Shown here: one piece after another, positions 25,083 through 32,844 of the stretch
Layout: each line of letters opens with the position of its first letter
Position numbering within the stretch: position 1 is the first letter of the stretch
DNA from: Deltaproteobacteria bacterium
GTDB taxonomy: Bacteria; Desulfobacterota; Desulfarculia; Adiutricales; Adiutricaceae
Assembly (NCBI GenBank): GCA_031265205.1
Contig: JAISCZ010000110.1
Span: 1 to 33,189, forward strand
Direction of reading: 5' to 3'
Length of the DNA: 33,189 nucleotides
Position numbers and translations under genes: made by a program
Notes under the pieces: generated by a model
What the model was told of the DNA's origin: nothing
What the model saw: the letters and a program-made list of their open reading frames with translations, nothing else
The model's database searches: none

Positions 25083-26219
25083 ATGCTAAAAATTGGTTTT
25101 TACACCGAAGGACTCCCCTTTGAGGGGGACAGCCTGGAAAAAGGGGCCTTGGGCGGGAGCGAGACGGCCTTCATCGAAATCGCCCGCGCCCTGGCCCGCC
25201 AAGGACACGAGGTCCTGGCTTTCAACAACTGCGCCAAGGCCGGCGAGCACCGCGGGGTGAGCTACCATCCCTTTAAGGTCTCGCTCCCGCTGCTCGCGAG
25301 CGCCAAATTCGACGTTTTCGTGGTGAGCCGCTTTTTCGGGTTTTTCAATCTCCCCATCAAGGCCGCCCTCAAGGTTCTCTGGAACCACGACACCCTGGAA
25401 AACCCCAAGGCCCTCCGGGCCATCCAGGACGAGATCGACATCTGTTTCGTCCTCTCCAAGTTCCACCGAGACAACTACCTGACCCGGATCCCCCAGTTGG
25501 ACGATCGGGTGGTCTTGACCCGCAACGGCTTAAACCTTGATCTTTTGGACCAGGGGGCCTTAAAGGCGCGGCGCGACCCCCAGAAAATTATCTACTGCTC
25601 CCGGCCCGAAAGGGGCCTCAAGCTCCTTTTGGAGGAAATCTGGCCCCGCCTCTTAAGCGCGCGCCCGCTCCTTAGGCTCTATCTCTGCGGCTACAACCCC
25701 GACCGCGAGAACCTGGCCCCGGGCTTAAGCGACCTTTACGATTACCTGGATTTTCTCATAGCGAGGGAGCCTTCGGTCATTTCCCTGGGGGCCTTGAAGA
25801 AAGTGGACTTTTACCGGCACCTGCGGGAGGCGAGCCTCCTCGCCTACCCCTGCGTCTTCCCGGAGATCAGCTGTATCGTGGCCTTGGAGGCCCAGGCCCT
25901 GGGGACTCCCATTCTAACGAGCGCCGCCTACGCCCTCCCCGAGACCGTGGTCACGCCTTCCTTCCTGACCCGGGGCAAGCCCGGGAGCCGCGAGTACGTC
26001 CAGGACTTCGTGGAAAAGGCCCTCAACCTCCTTTCGGGCGGCGAGGAAACCGCGCGCCTGGCCCAAGAGGCCCAAAAGATTATCCGCGCCCAATATTCCT
26101 GGGACAGCGTGGCGCGGGAGTGGACGCGCGTCTTCGCGCTTTCCCTCAAGTCCCGCCAGACCCGCCGTTTCCTGGAGGAAAGATCCGTGGGAGTCGAGCG
26201 CGATGCCCCCCTGGCTTAA
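25083..26219 (+). CDS. Family 4-type (GT-B) glycosyltransferase
   Basis: This 378-residue protein starts MLKIGFYTEG and contains the donor-side loop GALGGSETAFIEIARALARQGHEV, typical of retaining GT4 enzymes that use nucleotide sugars. The E-x7-E motif is present in FPEISCIVALEAQALGTPIL. The IIYCSRPERGLKLLLE segment marks the second Rossmann half. The start abuts the GT2 stop with no gap. The 3' end overlaps the next gene by 17 bases in another frame, so translation of the three genes is coupled. Confidence 0.9.
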   Translation: MLKIGFYTEGLPFEGDSLEKGALGGSETAFIEIARALARQGHEVLAFNNCAKAGEHRGVSYHPFKVSLPLLASAKFDVFVVSRFFGFFNLPIKAALKVLWNHDTLENPKALRAIQDEIDICFVLSKFHRDNYLTRIPQLDDRVVLTRNGLNLDLLDQGALKARRDPQKIIYCSRPERGLKLLLEEIWPRLLSARPLLRLYLCGYNPDRENLAPGLSDLYDYLDFLIAREPSVISLGALKKVDFYRHLREASLLAYPCVFPEISCIVALEAQALGTPILTSAAYALPETVVTPSFLTRGKPGSREYVQDFVEKALNLLSGGEETARLAQEAQKIIRAQYSWDSVAREWTRVFALSLKSRQTRRFLEERSVGVERDAPLA

Positions 26220-28932
26220 AAGCAACCTCAAAGCCCTCGCCGCGCGCGACGGCGCGCTCGCGGACGCGCTCCAAGCCTATCTCGCGGCGTGTCCCCCCTA
26301 TCTCGCCGCGGGCCCGGCTGGGGAAGAGATCTATTATTTCGCGGAAGAGACGCCCCGCGCGGATGACGCGCCCTTCACGGAAGACGCGCCGCTCACGAAA
26401 GGCGCGACGCTCGCGAAAGACGCGACGATTACGAAAAACGCGCCCTTCACGGAAGAAGCAACGCGAACGGAAAACGCGACGATTACAAAAGACGCGCCGC
26501 TCGCGAAAGGCGCGACGATTACGAAAAACGCGCCCTTCGCGGAAGAAGCGACGCTCGCGAAAGACGCGACGATTACGAAAAACGCGTCCTTCACGGAAGA
26601 AGCAACACTTACGAAAGACGCGCCCTTCACGGAAGAAGCAACACTTACGAAAGACGCGACACGCAGGAACGAGGCTGCCCCGTTGGGAACGCCAGCGCCG
26701 GACGCGGCGCGCGCGGTTATCCCGACCAGGGTGAAACTCTCTCGCGGCGCGAGTGACTTTCCTCTTTTAAGTCTTGAGGGAGAGCGCGCTTTTACCCTCA
26801 ACGGGCGCGATCCCGCGCGGGAAGACCGCGAGCTTTTTTTAAAGAGCGTGGCCGCGCGGCGCGCGCGCTCCCCTAGGGGAGACAAGCCGCCCGCTCGCGT
26901 CGGGGTTTTGGGCTTCGGTCTGGGCTATCTTTTGGAAGACCTTTTGCGCGAATACCCTCAGGCCGCCATCCTCGTCTGGGAGGCCAGCCTTCCCCTTTTG
27001 GCCGCGGCCCTCTCCGCCCGGAGCCTAGAAAAGGCCTTGAGCGACCCCCGCCTTACAATCCGCGCGGGCCACCTCGCCGCGCCACCCCACGACCCTAAAA
27101 GCGAAATTATCGCGCGCCCCATGGCCTTGAGGGCCATGGGCGAGCGCTATCTGCCTTTCCTCTACGACCCCACCCTCTTTTTCCCCGCGTCCGCCCTGGA
27201 AGCGGCCCGCGCGGCCCTGGATGGGCCCGCCACGGTGGGAAATCGCGGGACCGCGCCCATGGAAAATAGCGAGCCCGCGCCTATGGAAAATGGCCGGCCC
27301 GCCCCCGCCGAGACTCGAGGGGACGCGCTAGCGGAAAATAGCGGGCCAGCGCCAGCGGGGATCCACGGGACCGCGCCAGCGGGAACTAGCGGGGACGCGC
27401 CCGGATTTTCCCCGCGCGGCGTCCGCGCGCGTAGGACCGCGCGCGGGGCCAAGATCCTTTTCTGCCAAAGCGGCTATTACCTGGACCGAGAAATCCAAAG
27501 AGCCTCCCAAAGCGTCGGCGCTTCCCTGGAAACCTGGCCCCTTTGGGATTACCGGGATTTAACCAAGGACCGGGAAAAGGACTACAAAGAACTCTTAGCG
27601 CGGATTAAATCCTTCCGCCCGGACCTTTTTCTGACGGTCAACCATATCGGTTTTGACGAAGACGGAATCCTCTCCGGAATCCTGGCGCGCTTGGGAATCC
27701 CAGCGGCATCCTGGTTCGTGGACAGCCCCGCCTATATCCTCTCCGGGGCGCGCTTGAACCCCTATCCGGGGCTCGCCGCCTTTTCCTGGGACAGCGCCTA
27801 TCTTGATTATCTCAGGGAAGCGGGTTTCCCTTCCGTCAACTATCTCCCCCTGGCCTCGGAGGAAAGTTTTTTCGCGCGCGGGGCGGCTTCTCCTTTTCCC
27901 GCGCTGGATCTAACCTTTGTGGGCGATAGCCTAGAGGCGGCGACGGGAAAATACCTTCGCCTCGCGGGCCTCTCCCAGTCTTGTCTCCCCGCCCTCGACG
28001 CCATCGCGGAACGCTTCCTGGAAGAGCCGAATCTCCTCTTTCCCGATTCCCTCCTCGCGGCTTTTCAGCGCGCGCCTTTCCCCGGGAGCGATCCCTTAGC
28101 CAATCCCGGCGCCGATCCCAGGGCTGAGCCAGGGGGCAATCCTAGAGCCGAGCCCGGGGCCGCTCTCATGGTCGATCCCAGGGCCGATCCAGGGGCAGAT
28201 CCCAGCTCCGATCCCGGGGCCGCTCTCAGGGTCGATCCCAGAGCCGATCCAGGGGCAGATCTCAGGGCAGATCCCAGGTCCGATCCAGGGGCCGCTCTCA
28301 GGGTCGATCCCAGAGCCGATCCAGGGGCAAATCCAAGAGCCGAGCCAGGGGCAGATCCAGAGGCCGCTTCCTTGGTGGAGCCAGCGACCGACAACTTGGC
28401 GGACCACTCGCTCTCCCCTCTTCCGGGGCGCGGCCCCCAGGGCCCCCTTTCCGCGCTTGTCACCTGGCGGGCCAGCCGCGCCTGGCGGCGGAACGTTTTG
28501 CGCCTGATGCCCCCGGAACTCTTAACCGTCGCCGGGGACGAGGGGTGGCGGGAGCTACTGCCCGAGGCGCGCCTCATGGGCCCCGTGGATTATTACCGGG
28601 AGCTTCCTAGCTTCTACCGCGCCTCCAAGGTGAGCCTCAATATCACGAGCGCCCAGATGAAATCCGGGCTCAACCAAAGGGTCTTTGACGCGCCCGCCGC
28701 CGGGGGCTTTCTCTTGACGGACCGCCGGAGCCAGGCCCAGGGGCTTTTTACCGAGGGAGTCGACATCGCGCAGTACGGCGATCCCCAGGAAGCCCGGGAA
28801 CTGGCCCTCTTTTATCTCCAAAACGACGCCGCCCGGGAAAAAATACTCCGCGCCGCCCAAGCCACCGTTTTCCGCGAGCATCTCTACCGCCACCGTCTCC
28901 CCCAGCTCGTCCGCGCCACCCTCAGAGGCTGA
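26203..28932 (+). CDS. Large CgeB-like glycosyltransferase interrupted by three repeat arrays
   Basis: This 909-residue protein overlaps the GT4 gene by 17 bases; ATG 26203. The N-terminal part (about 180-350) resembles the first domain of DUF115 proteins (VGVLGFGLGYLLEDLLREYP). From about residue 420 a CgeB/DUF3880-type GT-B transferase follows: ILFCQSGYYLDREIQ, PDLFLTVNHIGFDEDG, WFVDSPAYILS, and a C-terminal SGLNQRVFDAPAAGGFLLTD. Three repeat stretches separate these parts: 16 hexapeptides at residues 56-151, six octapeptides at about 349-396, and Asp-Pro tetrapeptides at about 631-725. All have periods divisible by three and keep the frame, so the enzyme may stay functional with spacer loops of variable length. 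Confidence 0.85.
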   Translation: MPPWLKSNLKALAARDGALADALQAYLAACPPYLAAGPAGEEIYYFAEETPRADDAPFTEDAPLTKGATLAKDATITKNAPFTEEATRTENATITKDAPLAKGATITKNAPFAEEATLAKDATITKNASFTEEATLTKDAPFTEEATLTKDATRRNEAAPLGTPAPDAARAVIPTRVKLSRGASDFPLLSLEGERAFTLNGRDPAREDRELFLKSVAARRARSPRGDKPPARVGVLGFGLGYLLEDLLREYPQAAILVWEASLPLLAAALSARSLEKALSDPRLTIRAGHLAAPPHDPKSEIIARPMALRAMGERYLPFLYDPTLFFPASALEAARAALDGPATVGNRGTAPMENSEPAPMENGRPAPAETRGDALAENSGPAPAGIHGTAPAGTSGDAPGFSPRGVRARRTARGAKILFCQSGYYLDREIQRASQSVGASLETWPLWDYRDLTKDREKDYKELLARIKSFRPDLFLTVNHIGFDEDGILSGILARLGIPAASWFVDSPAYILSGARLNPYPGLAAFSWDSAYLDYLREAGFPSVNYLPLASEESFFARGAASPFPALDLTFVGDSLEAATGKYLRLAGLSQSCLPALDAIAERFLEEPNLLFPDSLLAAFQRAPFPGSDPLANPGADPRAEPGGNPRAEPGAALMVDPRADPGADPSSDPGAALRVDPRADPGADLRADPRSDPGAALRVDPRADPGANPRAEPGADPEAASLVEPATDNLADHSLSPLPGRGPQGPLSALVTWRASRAWRRNVLRLMPPELLTVAGDEGWRELLPEARLMGPVDYYRELPSFYRASKVSLNITSAQMKSGLNQRVFDAPAAGGFLLTDRRSQAQGLFTEGVDIAQYGDPQEARELALFYLQNDAAREKILRAAQATVFREHLYRHRLPQLVRATLRG
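26368..26655 (+). repeat. 18-bp in-frame repeat array, 16 hexapeptide units
   Basis: Units read Ala-(Pro/Thr)-(Phe/Leu/Ile)-(Thr/Ala)-(Glu/Lys)-(Asp/Glu/Asn/Gly), for example APFTED, ATITKN, ATLTKD, with acidic (TEE) and basic (TK) units mixed. A degenerate seventeenth unit follows. Because the unit lacks stops, several frames on both strands are open here. Confidence 0.92.
27247..27390 (+). repeat. 24-bp in-frame repeat array, six octapeptide units
   Basis: Six 24-base units start at 27247 and step by 24 to 27367. They encode variants of G-T-A-P-M-E-N-S and G-T-A-P-A-G-T-S. They lie in the linker between the DUF115-like and CgeB-like parts of the protein. Confidence 0.85.
28093..28370 (+). 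repeat. 12-bp in-frame repeat array (Asp-Pro tetrapeptides)
   Basis: The basic unit is 12 bases, encoding DPRA, DPGA, EPGA or similar. A higher-order unit AALRVDPRADPGAD recurs three times with small changes, which shows block duplications. It interrupts the second GT-B half. Confidence 0.88.
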
Positions 28933-28936
28933 CCCC

Positions 28937-30469
28937 GTGTCCATTGTCGTCCTGGAACCCGCCAAACTGGGGGATTTTATCCAATCCTCCCCCTTAATCG
29001 AGTCTCTCGCCGAGGCGGGCGACGGCGCGGGCCTGGAACTCCTCTTCTGGGAAAAATCCGCCTGGGAAGCGGCGCGGGTCTATTTCCCGGAAACGCGCGC
29101 GACCCTCCTAACCCGACCGCTAACCGTCCCCCCCGATCTTCCCCCGCCCGAACTCTTGGTCAATCTCTCCCTCTCCCAGAGCGTCGTCGCCTTCGGCGAG
29201 GCCCTCCGCCCCGCCCAAACCCTCGGGCCCCGCGCAATCGCGGGCGGCGTGTCTGGAGTAGACGTGACCGGGGGCGGCGCGACCGGAGGCGGCGCGACCG
29301 GAGGCGGCGCGGTCGGAGGCGGCGCGACCGGAGGCGGCGCGGTCGGGGCTGGCGTGGAGGCGCCCCCGGCCCAAAAGCTGGCCTTGGCCACCATGCTCCT
29401 CAACCGGCGCCTCGGTCGCCTCAATCTCGTTGACGTCTGGCGCGAACTCCTTCCCCAGTCCCGCCCCAGCCTCGCGCGCCCCCGCGCCATGGCGGGCGCG
29501 GTCGCGCTGGAAGCCGCGCGGGAAAAGCTTTCCGCGCGCCAGCTCCCCATCGTCGCTTTCCACTTAGGCGCCCAGAACCGCTCGCGGCGCTTAAGCGTCG
29601 AATGGTTCGTCGCCTTAGCCGCCGCGCTCGCGTCCTTTCGCCCCTTCCAGATTTGCCTTCTGGGCGTCAAATCCGAGCGCGCCCTTTCCCTCAAATTTTT
29701 AAGCCTCCACGAGCGCGCGGGAGCCAAAGCGCCCGTCGTCAACCTTTGCGGGGAGACTTCCGTCCAAGACCTCGCGGGGCTCTTGCCTCTCGCCTCCCTT
29801 TTGGTCTCCGCGGACACGGGGGTCGCCCACGTCGGGGCTTCTCTCGGAATTCCGCAAATCGTCGTCGCGATGGGCCCGGCCTTCGCCCACGAAACCGGCC
29901 CCTATAACCCCCGGGCCCTCGTCCTTCAGGGCCTGGCCCCCTGCGGCCCGTGCCTGGAAAACAAGGGCTGCGAGCGAAAACAGTGCCGCGCCGCGCCCCC
30001 TCCCTCACTGGCCCTCCCCTTGGCCCTCCGGGCCCTAGGGTGGGAAAGCGACAGAACTCTTCCACCGGAGGCCGCGCGCGACCCGCTTCTTATAGGCGGC
30101 TATTTTACCACCTGGGAGACCCGGGTCGATTCCTGGGGCTACCGGCTCCTCCCCACGGAGCCCCTCGCGGCCCCCTGGAGCGAAGAGAGCCTGACGGCTA
30201 TGGTTTTAAGGGAAACCGCCCTCCGGCATTTCCGGGAAAGCCGCGGGGGAGAGATAGCTTTCCGCTCCCCGGAAGATCTATTGGCGGAAAAAAGGCTCTA
30301 CCGCGCCTCCCCGGCCCGGCGCTCGCGCCGGGCCGGGGCCGCCGAGAGACGCGCGCCAGAGGACTCCATCTTTAAGTCCCTCCGCTTCATTACCCAAAGA
30401 GGCGTGGAATCCCCCCGTCGGGCGCGCTTTATGGAAATCGCGCGGGAAATTCTCGCGAGCTTGCTGTAG
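28937..30469 (+). CDS. Family 9 (heptosyltransferase-like) glycosyltransferase with a Gly-repeat insert
   Basis: This 510-residue protein starts at GTG 28937 with AGAGG eight bases before it, four bases after the previous stop. The N-terminus VVLEPAKLGDFIQSSPLIESL is the ADP-heptose:LPS transferase pattern. The second half has VVNLCGETSVQDLAGLLPLA and SADTGVAHVGASLGIPQIVV, the GT9 signature, and a cysteine cluster CGPCLENKGCERKQC. At about residues 111-140 a (Gly-Gly-Gly-Ala-Thr/Val) insert breaks a loop. A 150-residue C-terminal extension follows the GT9 domain. As last gene of the cluster it probably adds a sugar to the same glycan. Confidence 0.88.
   Translation: MSIVVLEPAKLGDFIQSSPLIESLAEAGDGAGLELLFWEKSAWEAARVYFPETRATLLTRPLTVPPDLPPPELLVNLSLSQSVVAFGEALRPAQTLGPRAIAGGVSGVDVTGGGATGGGATGGGAVGGGATGGGAVGAGVEAPPAQKLALATMLLNRRLGRLNLVDVWRELLPQSRPSLARPRAMAGAVALEAAREKLSARQLPIVAFHLGAQNRSRRLSVEWFVALAAALASFRPFQICLLGVKSERALSLKFLSLHERAGAKAPVVNLCGETSVQDLAGLLPLASLLVSADTGVAHVGASLGIPQIVVAMGPAFAHETGPYNPRALVLQGLAPCGPCLENKGCERKQCRAAPPPSLALPLALRALGWESDRTLPPEAARDPLLIGGYFTTWETRVDSWGYRLLPTEPLAAPWSEESLTAMVLRETALRHFRESRGGEIAFRSPEDLLAEKRLYRASPARRSRRAGAAERRAPEDSIFKSLRFITQRGVESPRRARFMEIAREILASLL
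29266..29355 (+). repeat. 15-bp in-frame repeat array, six units
   Basis: Six 15-base units step exactly from 29266. Units two, three and five are identical (GACCGGAGGCGGCGC); units four and six differ at a few bases. They encode the pentapeptide TGGGA or VGGGA. The near identity implies recent expansion. Confidence 0.92.
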
Positions 30470-31089
30470 GAGCCACTCCAGAGGAGTCGCTCCAGAGAGC
30501 CGATCCAGTCGCTTTCAGTCACCTGGGATGCCCCGCCTTGAGCGGCCACGGCGAACGAGCCCGCGCTGGGGGCCGAGGGCAAAGAAGCGCCTGGGGATTT
30601 TACCGTGACAATAGATTGTAAATTTAAATTTTTAGAGCTTAACGCCGCGCCGGACGCGGAAGCCTATATTATAGCTACCAACGCCACGCTTATGGCGCGA
30701 CCTGTCACCGCCAATTTGCCGCCCATCTCGGATTTCCCACATCAAAATAAAAAAGGCCCAAAATGCGGAGCGTTTTGGGCCTGAAAGCCAATAAATCCGA
30801 AATTATGTCATGAGAAGCCGACAAAACCAAAATTCAAGGCTTGATACAATTTTAGTCGGGGACAGGCCAAGAAAAAATCGGCCTCATAACCGAGAATCTC
30901 GGAAATAAGTCCCTCCGACGAAGGAGTCTCGCGCGCGGGCGTAGCTTTTTGAGAGAATTTCTATATTTCAATGTCTCCAATCTTGCCGTCAGATTCCCGA
31001 CAATACGCGACCGACCCTCGCCGTTTCTTGAAACCGGCGAAAGGCGGTCGCGCTTAAGCCAAATAGCCCGGGACTAAAATTTTATCCTT
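30470..31089. other. AT-richer stretch between converging transcription units
   Basis: The first 70 bases contain CTCCAGAG-type short repeats. A marginal open frame, GTG 30605 to TGA 30784 (59 codons, open from 30542), has no ribosome binding site and runs through the terminator hairpin, so it may be a remnant. A dyad GACTAAAA/TTTTAGTC (31072-31079/31088-31095) overlaps the stop codon of the minus-strand gene. Nothing else is recognised. Confidence 0.45.
30746..30782 (-). terminator. Intrinsic terminator for the minus-strand surface-protein gene
   Basis: AGGCCCAAAA (30754-30763) pairs with TTTTGGGCCT (30773-30782) around a nine-base loop. Read on the minus strand it is followed by TTTTTTATTTT (the complement of 30744-30754). 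It lies about 310 bases beyond the stop of the gene at 31090-32550. Confidence 0.75.
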
Positions 31090-32550
31090 TTAGTCTTTGT
31101 CCGAGGGCTCCTCCGTGGGCTCATCCGAGGGTTCCTCCGTGGGCTCATCAGGGGATTTTGGGGCGTGGGGCGGTCGGACGGCCGATTTCATTCGAACGGA
31201 AAGTCCGCCGAGCACGGAGATATCCATCGAGTTGATGGCGAAACCGCCGGAAGTCTCTTCGGTCAAGCCGGCCACTCCGCCCGTCACGCTGTTCGGGGGA
31301 ATGATGACGTTGTAGGTGTCGCCGATGTCGCTCCAGGTCTGCCCGACTTTCAGAAGGTGGAGTTCGTCGTAAGCCATAATGGCCGTGGGATCGTAATTCG
31401 ATCCTTTGGCGAAAGCCAGATATTCCTCTCCATAGCCGTTGTCGCAGATGCCCAAAGCCCAGAAATAGGCGCTGGTGTTTACGGCGGACTTGATAAGGAG
31501 ACTTCGCGGGATGGTGCCGGAAGCCTTGCCAATCAAATTGGCGGCGGTGTCTTGGTAAAGAGAGCAGCTCATACTGCCGTCCGTTCCGTAATCCCCGGTC
31601 AGGATGTAGGCTATGCCATCCGAGGAGATGGCAAACCCGCGGAAGTCGTGCAAACCCGTGGCGACGCCGCCGATGTAGGGCTTTTGCTCATAGCCGATAG
31701 CGGAAGTGATGTCAAACAGGCTCAGGCTGGATTCCGCGCCGTTGTTGAGGGGGCCGAAATTTTGCATGCCGCCGATGCAGGGGGCAAAAAGGTATTTTTT
31801 GGAGTTAACGCTGTCAATGTAGGGGACGAGGCTGACCGCGTTCTTGCTGAGGGCGCGCGTCGCGCCAACCTGGGTAAAGGCGATATTGGAGCCGCTGCCG
31901 GTTAGCGCGTATTCCCGCAATTCGCTTTGGATATATTGCAAGTTAAACGGAGCGGTCGAAAGAATGCTGGAGTAAATCACCAACGCGAAAATGCGGTCGC
32001 CATCCACGTGGACATCCTGTACGTGGGCCTGGTACGTATAGCCGCCGGACGTTTGGTTGGCGATGCCGAGGGAGGCCACCCTAGCGTAAGCGTCGGTCGA
32101 ACTCATGCTCACCAGGCAGAGGGTGCCGCCGTTATTGTTGGCACTGTCGTAGTCGGCCACCACCAGGTAGGGGACTTCGTAGGGGGAAGCGCCGTACTTG
32201 ATATTGGCGAAGGCATAGGGGTTGAACGGCGGATTCATGGGCGACGGCTGCCCTTTCTGAACCCAGCTGGGTCCAGTGGGGTCAAACACCCAGAAAACGG
32301 AAGTTCCGGGGTCGCCAGGTTTGACGGTTGTGTAATTAGACAGAGAAATCCGGAACTTGGGGTCGGCGGCGAGCGGGTTTAAGAACGAAAACACGTAGGG
32401 AGCGTTGCCGGGCAGATTGATGGGCATGGGCGGGGTGCTGTTGTGGTTCAGGTGTTCGCCGGCCACGAAAGTCGAATTCGACCACAGGATTTTGGTGAGT
32501 GTCGGGATGGGTGAGCCGTGATTCCCGACAACAGAGATAATAGGTTTCAT
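31090..32550 (-). CDS. Predicted beta-propeller-like or surface protein, 486 residues
   Basis: I do not recognise a named family. The protein begins MKPIISVVGNHGSPIP and has no classical signal peptide. It is rich in Ser, Gly, Asn, Tyr and aromatic beta-strand patterns, with repeated motifs such as YLVVADYDSANNNGGTLCLV, DGDRIFALVIYSS, KKYLFAPCIGGM and FAISSDGIAYILTGDYGTDG. These suggest repeated propeller blades. The C-terminus is an acidic Pro/Glu/Asp/Thr/Ser tail made of two octapeptide repeats (PTEEPSDE-like; 24-bp units at 31100-31147). AAAGGAA stands about nine bases before ATG 32550. Base use is less GC-rich than the glycosylation genes, which suggests separate ancestry. It may be exported by a non-Sec route or be an anchored surface protein. 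Confidence 0.8.
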   Translation of the reverse strand: MKPIISVVGNHGSPIPTLTKILWSNSTFVAGEHLNHNSTPPMPINLPGNAPYVFSFLNPLAADPKFRISLSNYTTVKPGDPGTSVFWVFDPTGPSWVQKGQPSPMNPPFNPYAFANIKYGASPYEVPYLVVADYDSANNNGGTLCLVSMSSTDAYARVASLGIANQTSGGYTYQAHVQDVHVDGDRIFALVIYSSILSTAPFNLQYIQSELREYALTGSGSNIAFTQVGATRALSKNAVSLVPYIDSVNSKKYLFAPCIGGMQNFGPLNNGAESSLSLFDITSAIGYEQKPYIGGVATGLHDFRGFAISSDGIAYILTGDYGTDGSMSCSLYQDTAANLIGKASGTIPRSLLIKSAVNTSAYFWALGICDNGYGEEYLAFAKGSNYDPTAIMAYDELHLLKVGQTWSDIGDTYNVIIPPNSVTGGVAGLTEETSGGFAINSMDISVLGGLSVRMKSAVRPPHAPKSPDEPTEEPSDEPTEEPSDKD

Positions 32551-32844
32551 GGTAAGAAATTCCTTTAATAAAATTTGATGAAGGCCATGGATTAACGTCT
32601 ACGAAGGCTTGGTCCAGGCCCCGAGAAACGCCGAAAAAAAGTCTCTGCGAGCTTTTGGCTTCCCAGAACGTGAGTGAGGCGCGCCCGCCGCTCGTTTCCT
32701 CAATGGCGGTGATTAATCCACGCCCCAAAAATCTCAATAAGTCCCTCCACGCGCGTCCTTCCCAACCAAGAGTCAATTAGGTCAACTGAGGAGCGGCTCC
32801 CTTTCCCCGGAAAAACTCGCGCGGAAGCGTTCGCGAAAACCTCC
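32551..32844. other. Spacer between two minus-strand genes
   Basis: The stretch contains the leader of the surface-protein gene. A frame on the minus strand (32336-32776) overlaps that gene and is a shadow. No clear promoter pair was found. Confidence 0.35.

Noticed and set aside
26120..26734. Arg/Lys-Thr-rich frame overlapping the hexapeptide array
   Set aside because: It exists because the stop-free 18-bp unit opens several frames. The annotated frame carries the enzyme domains.
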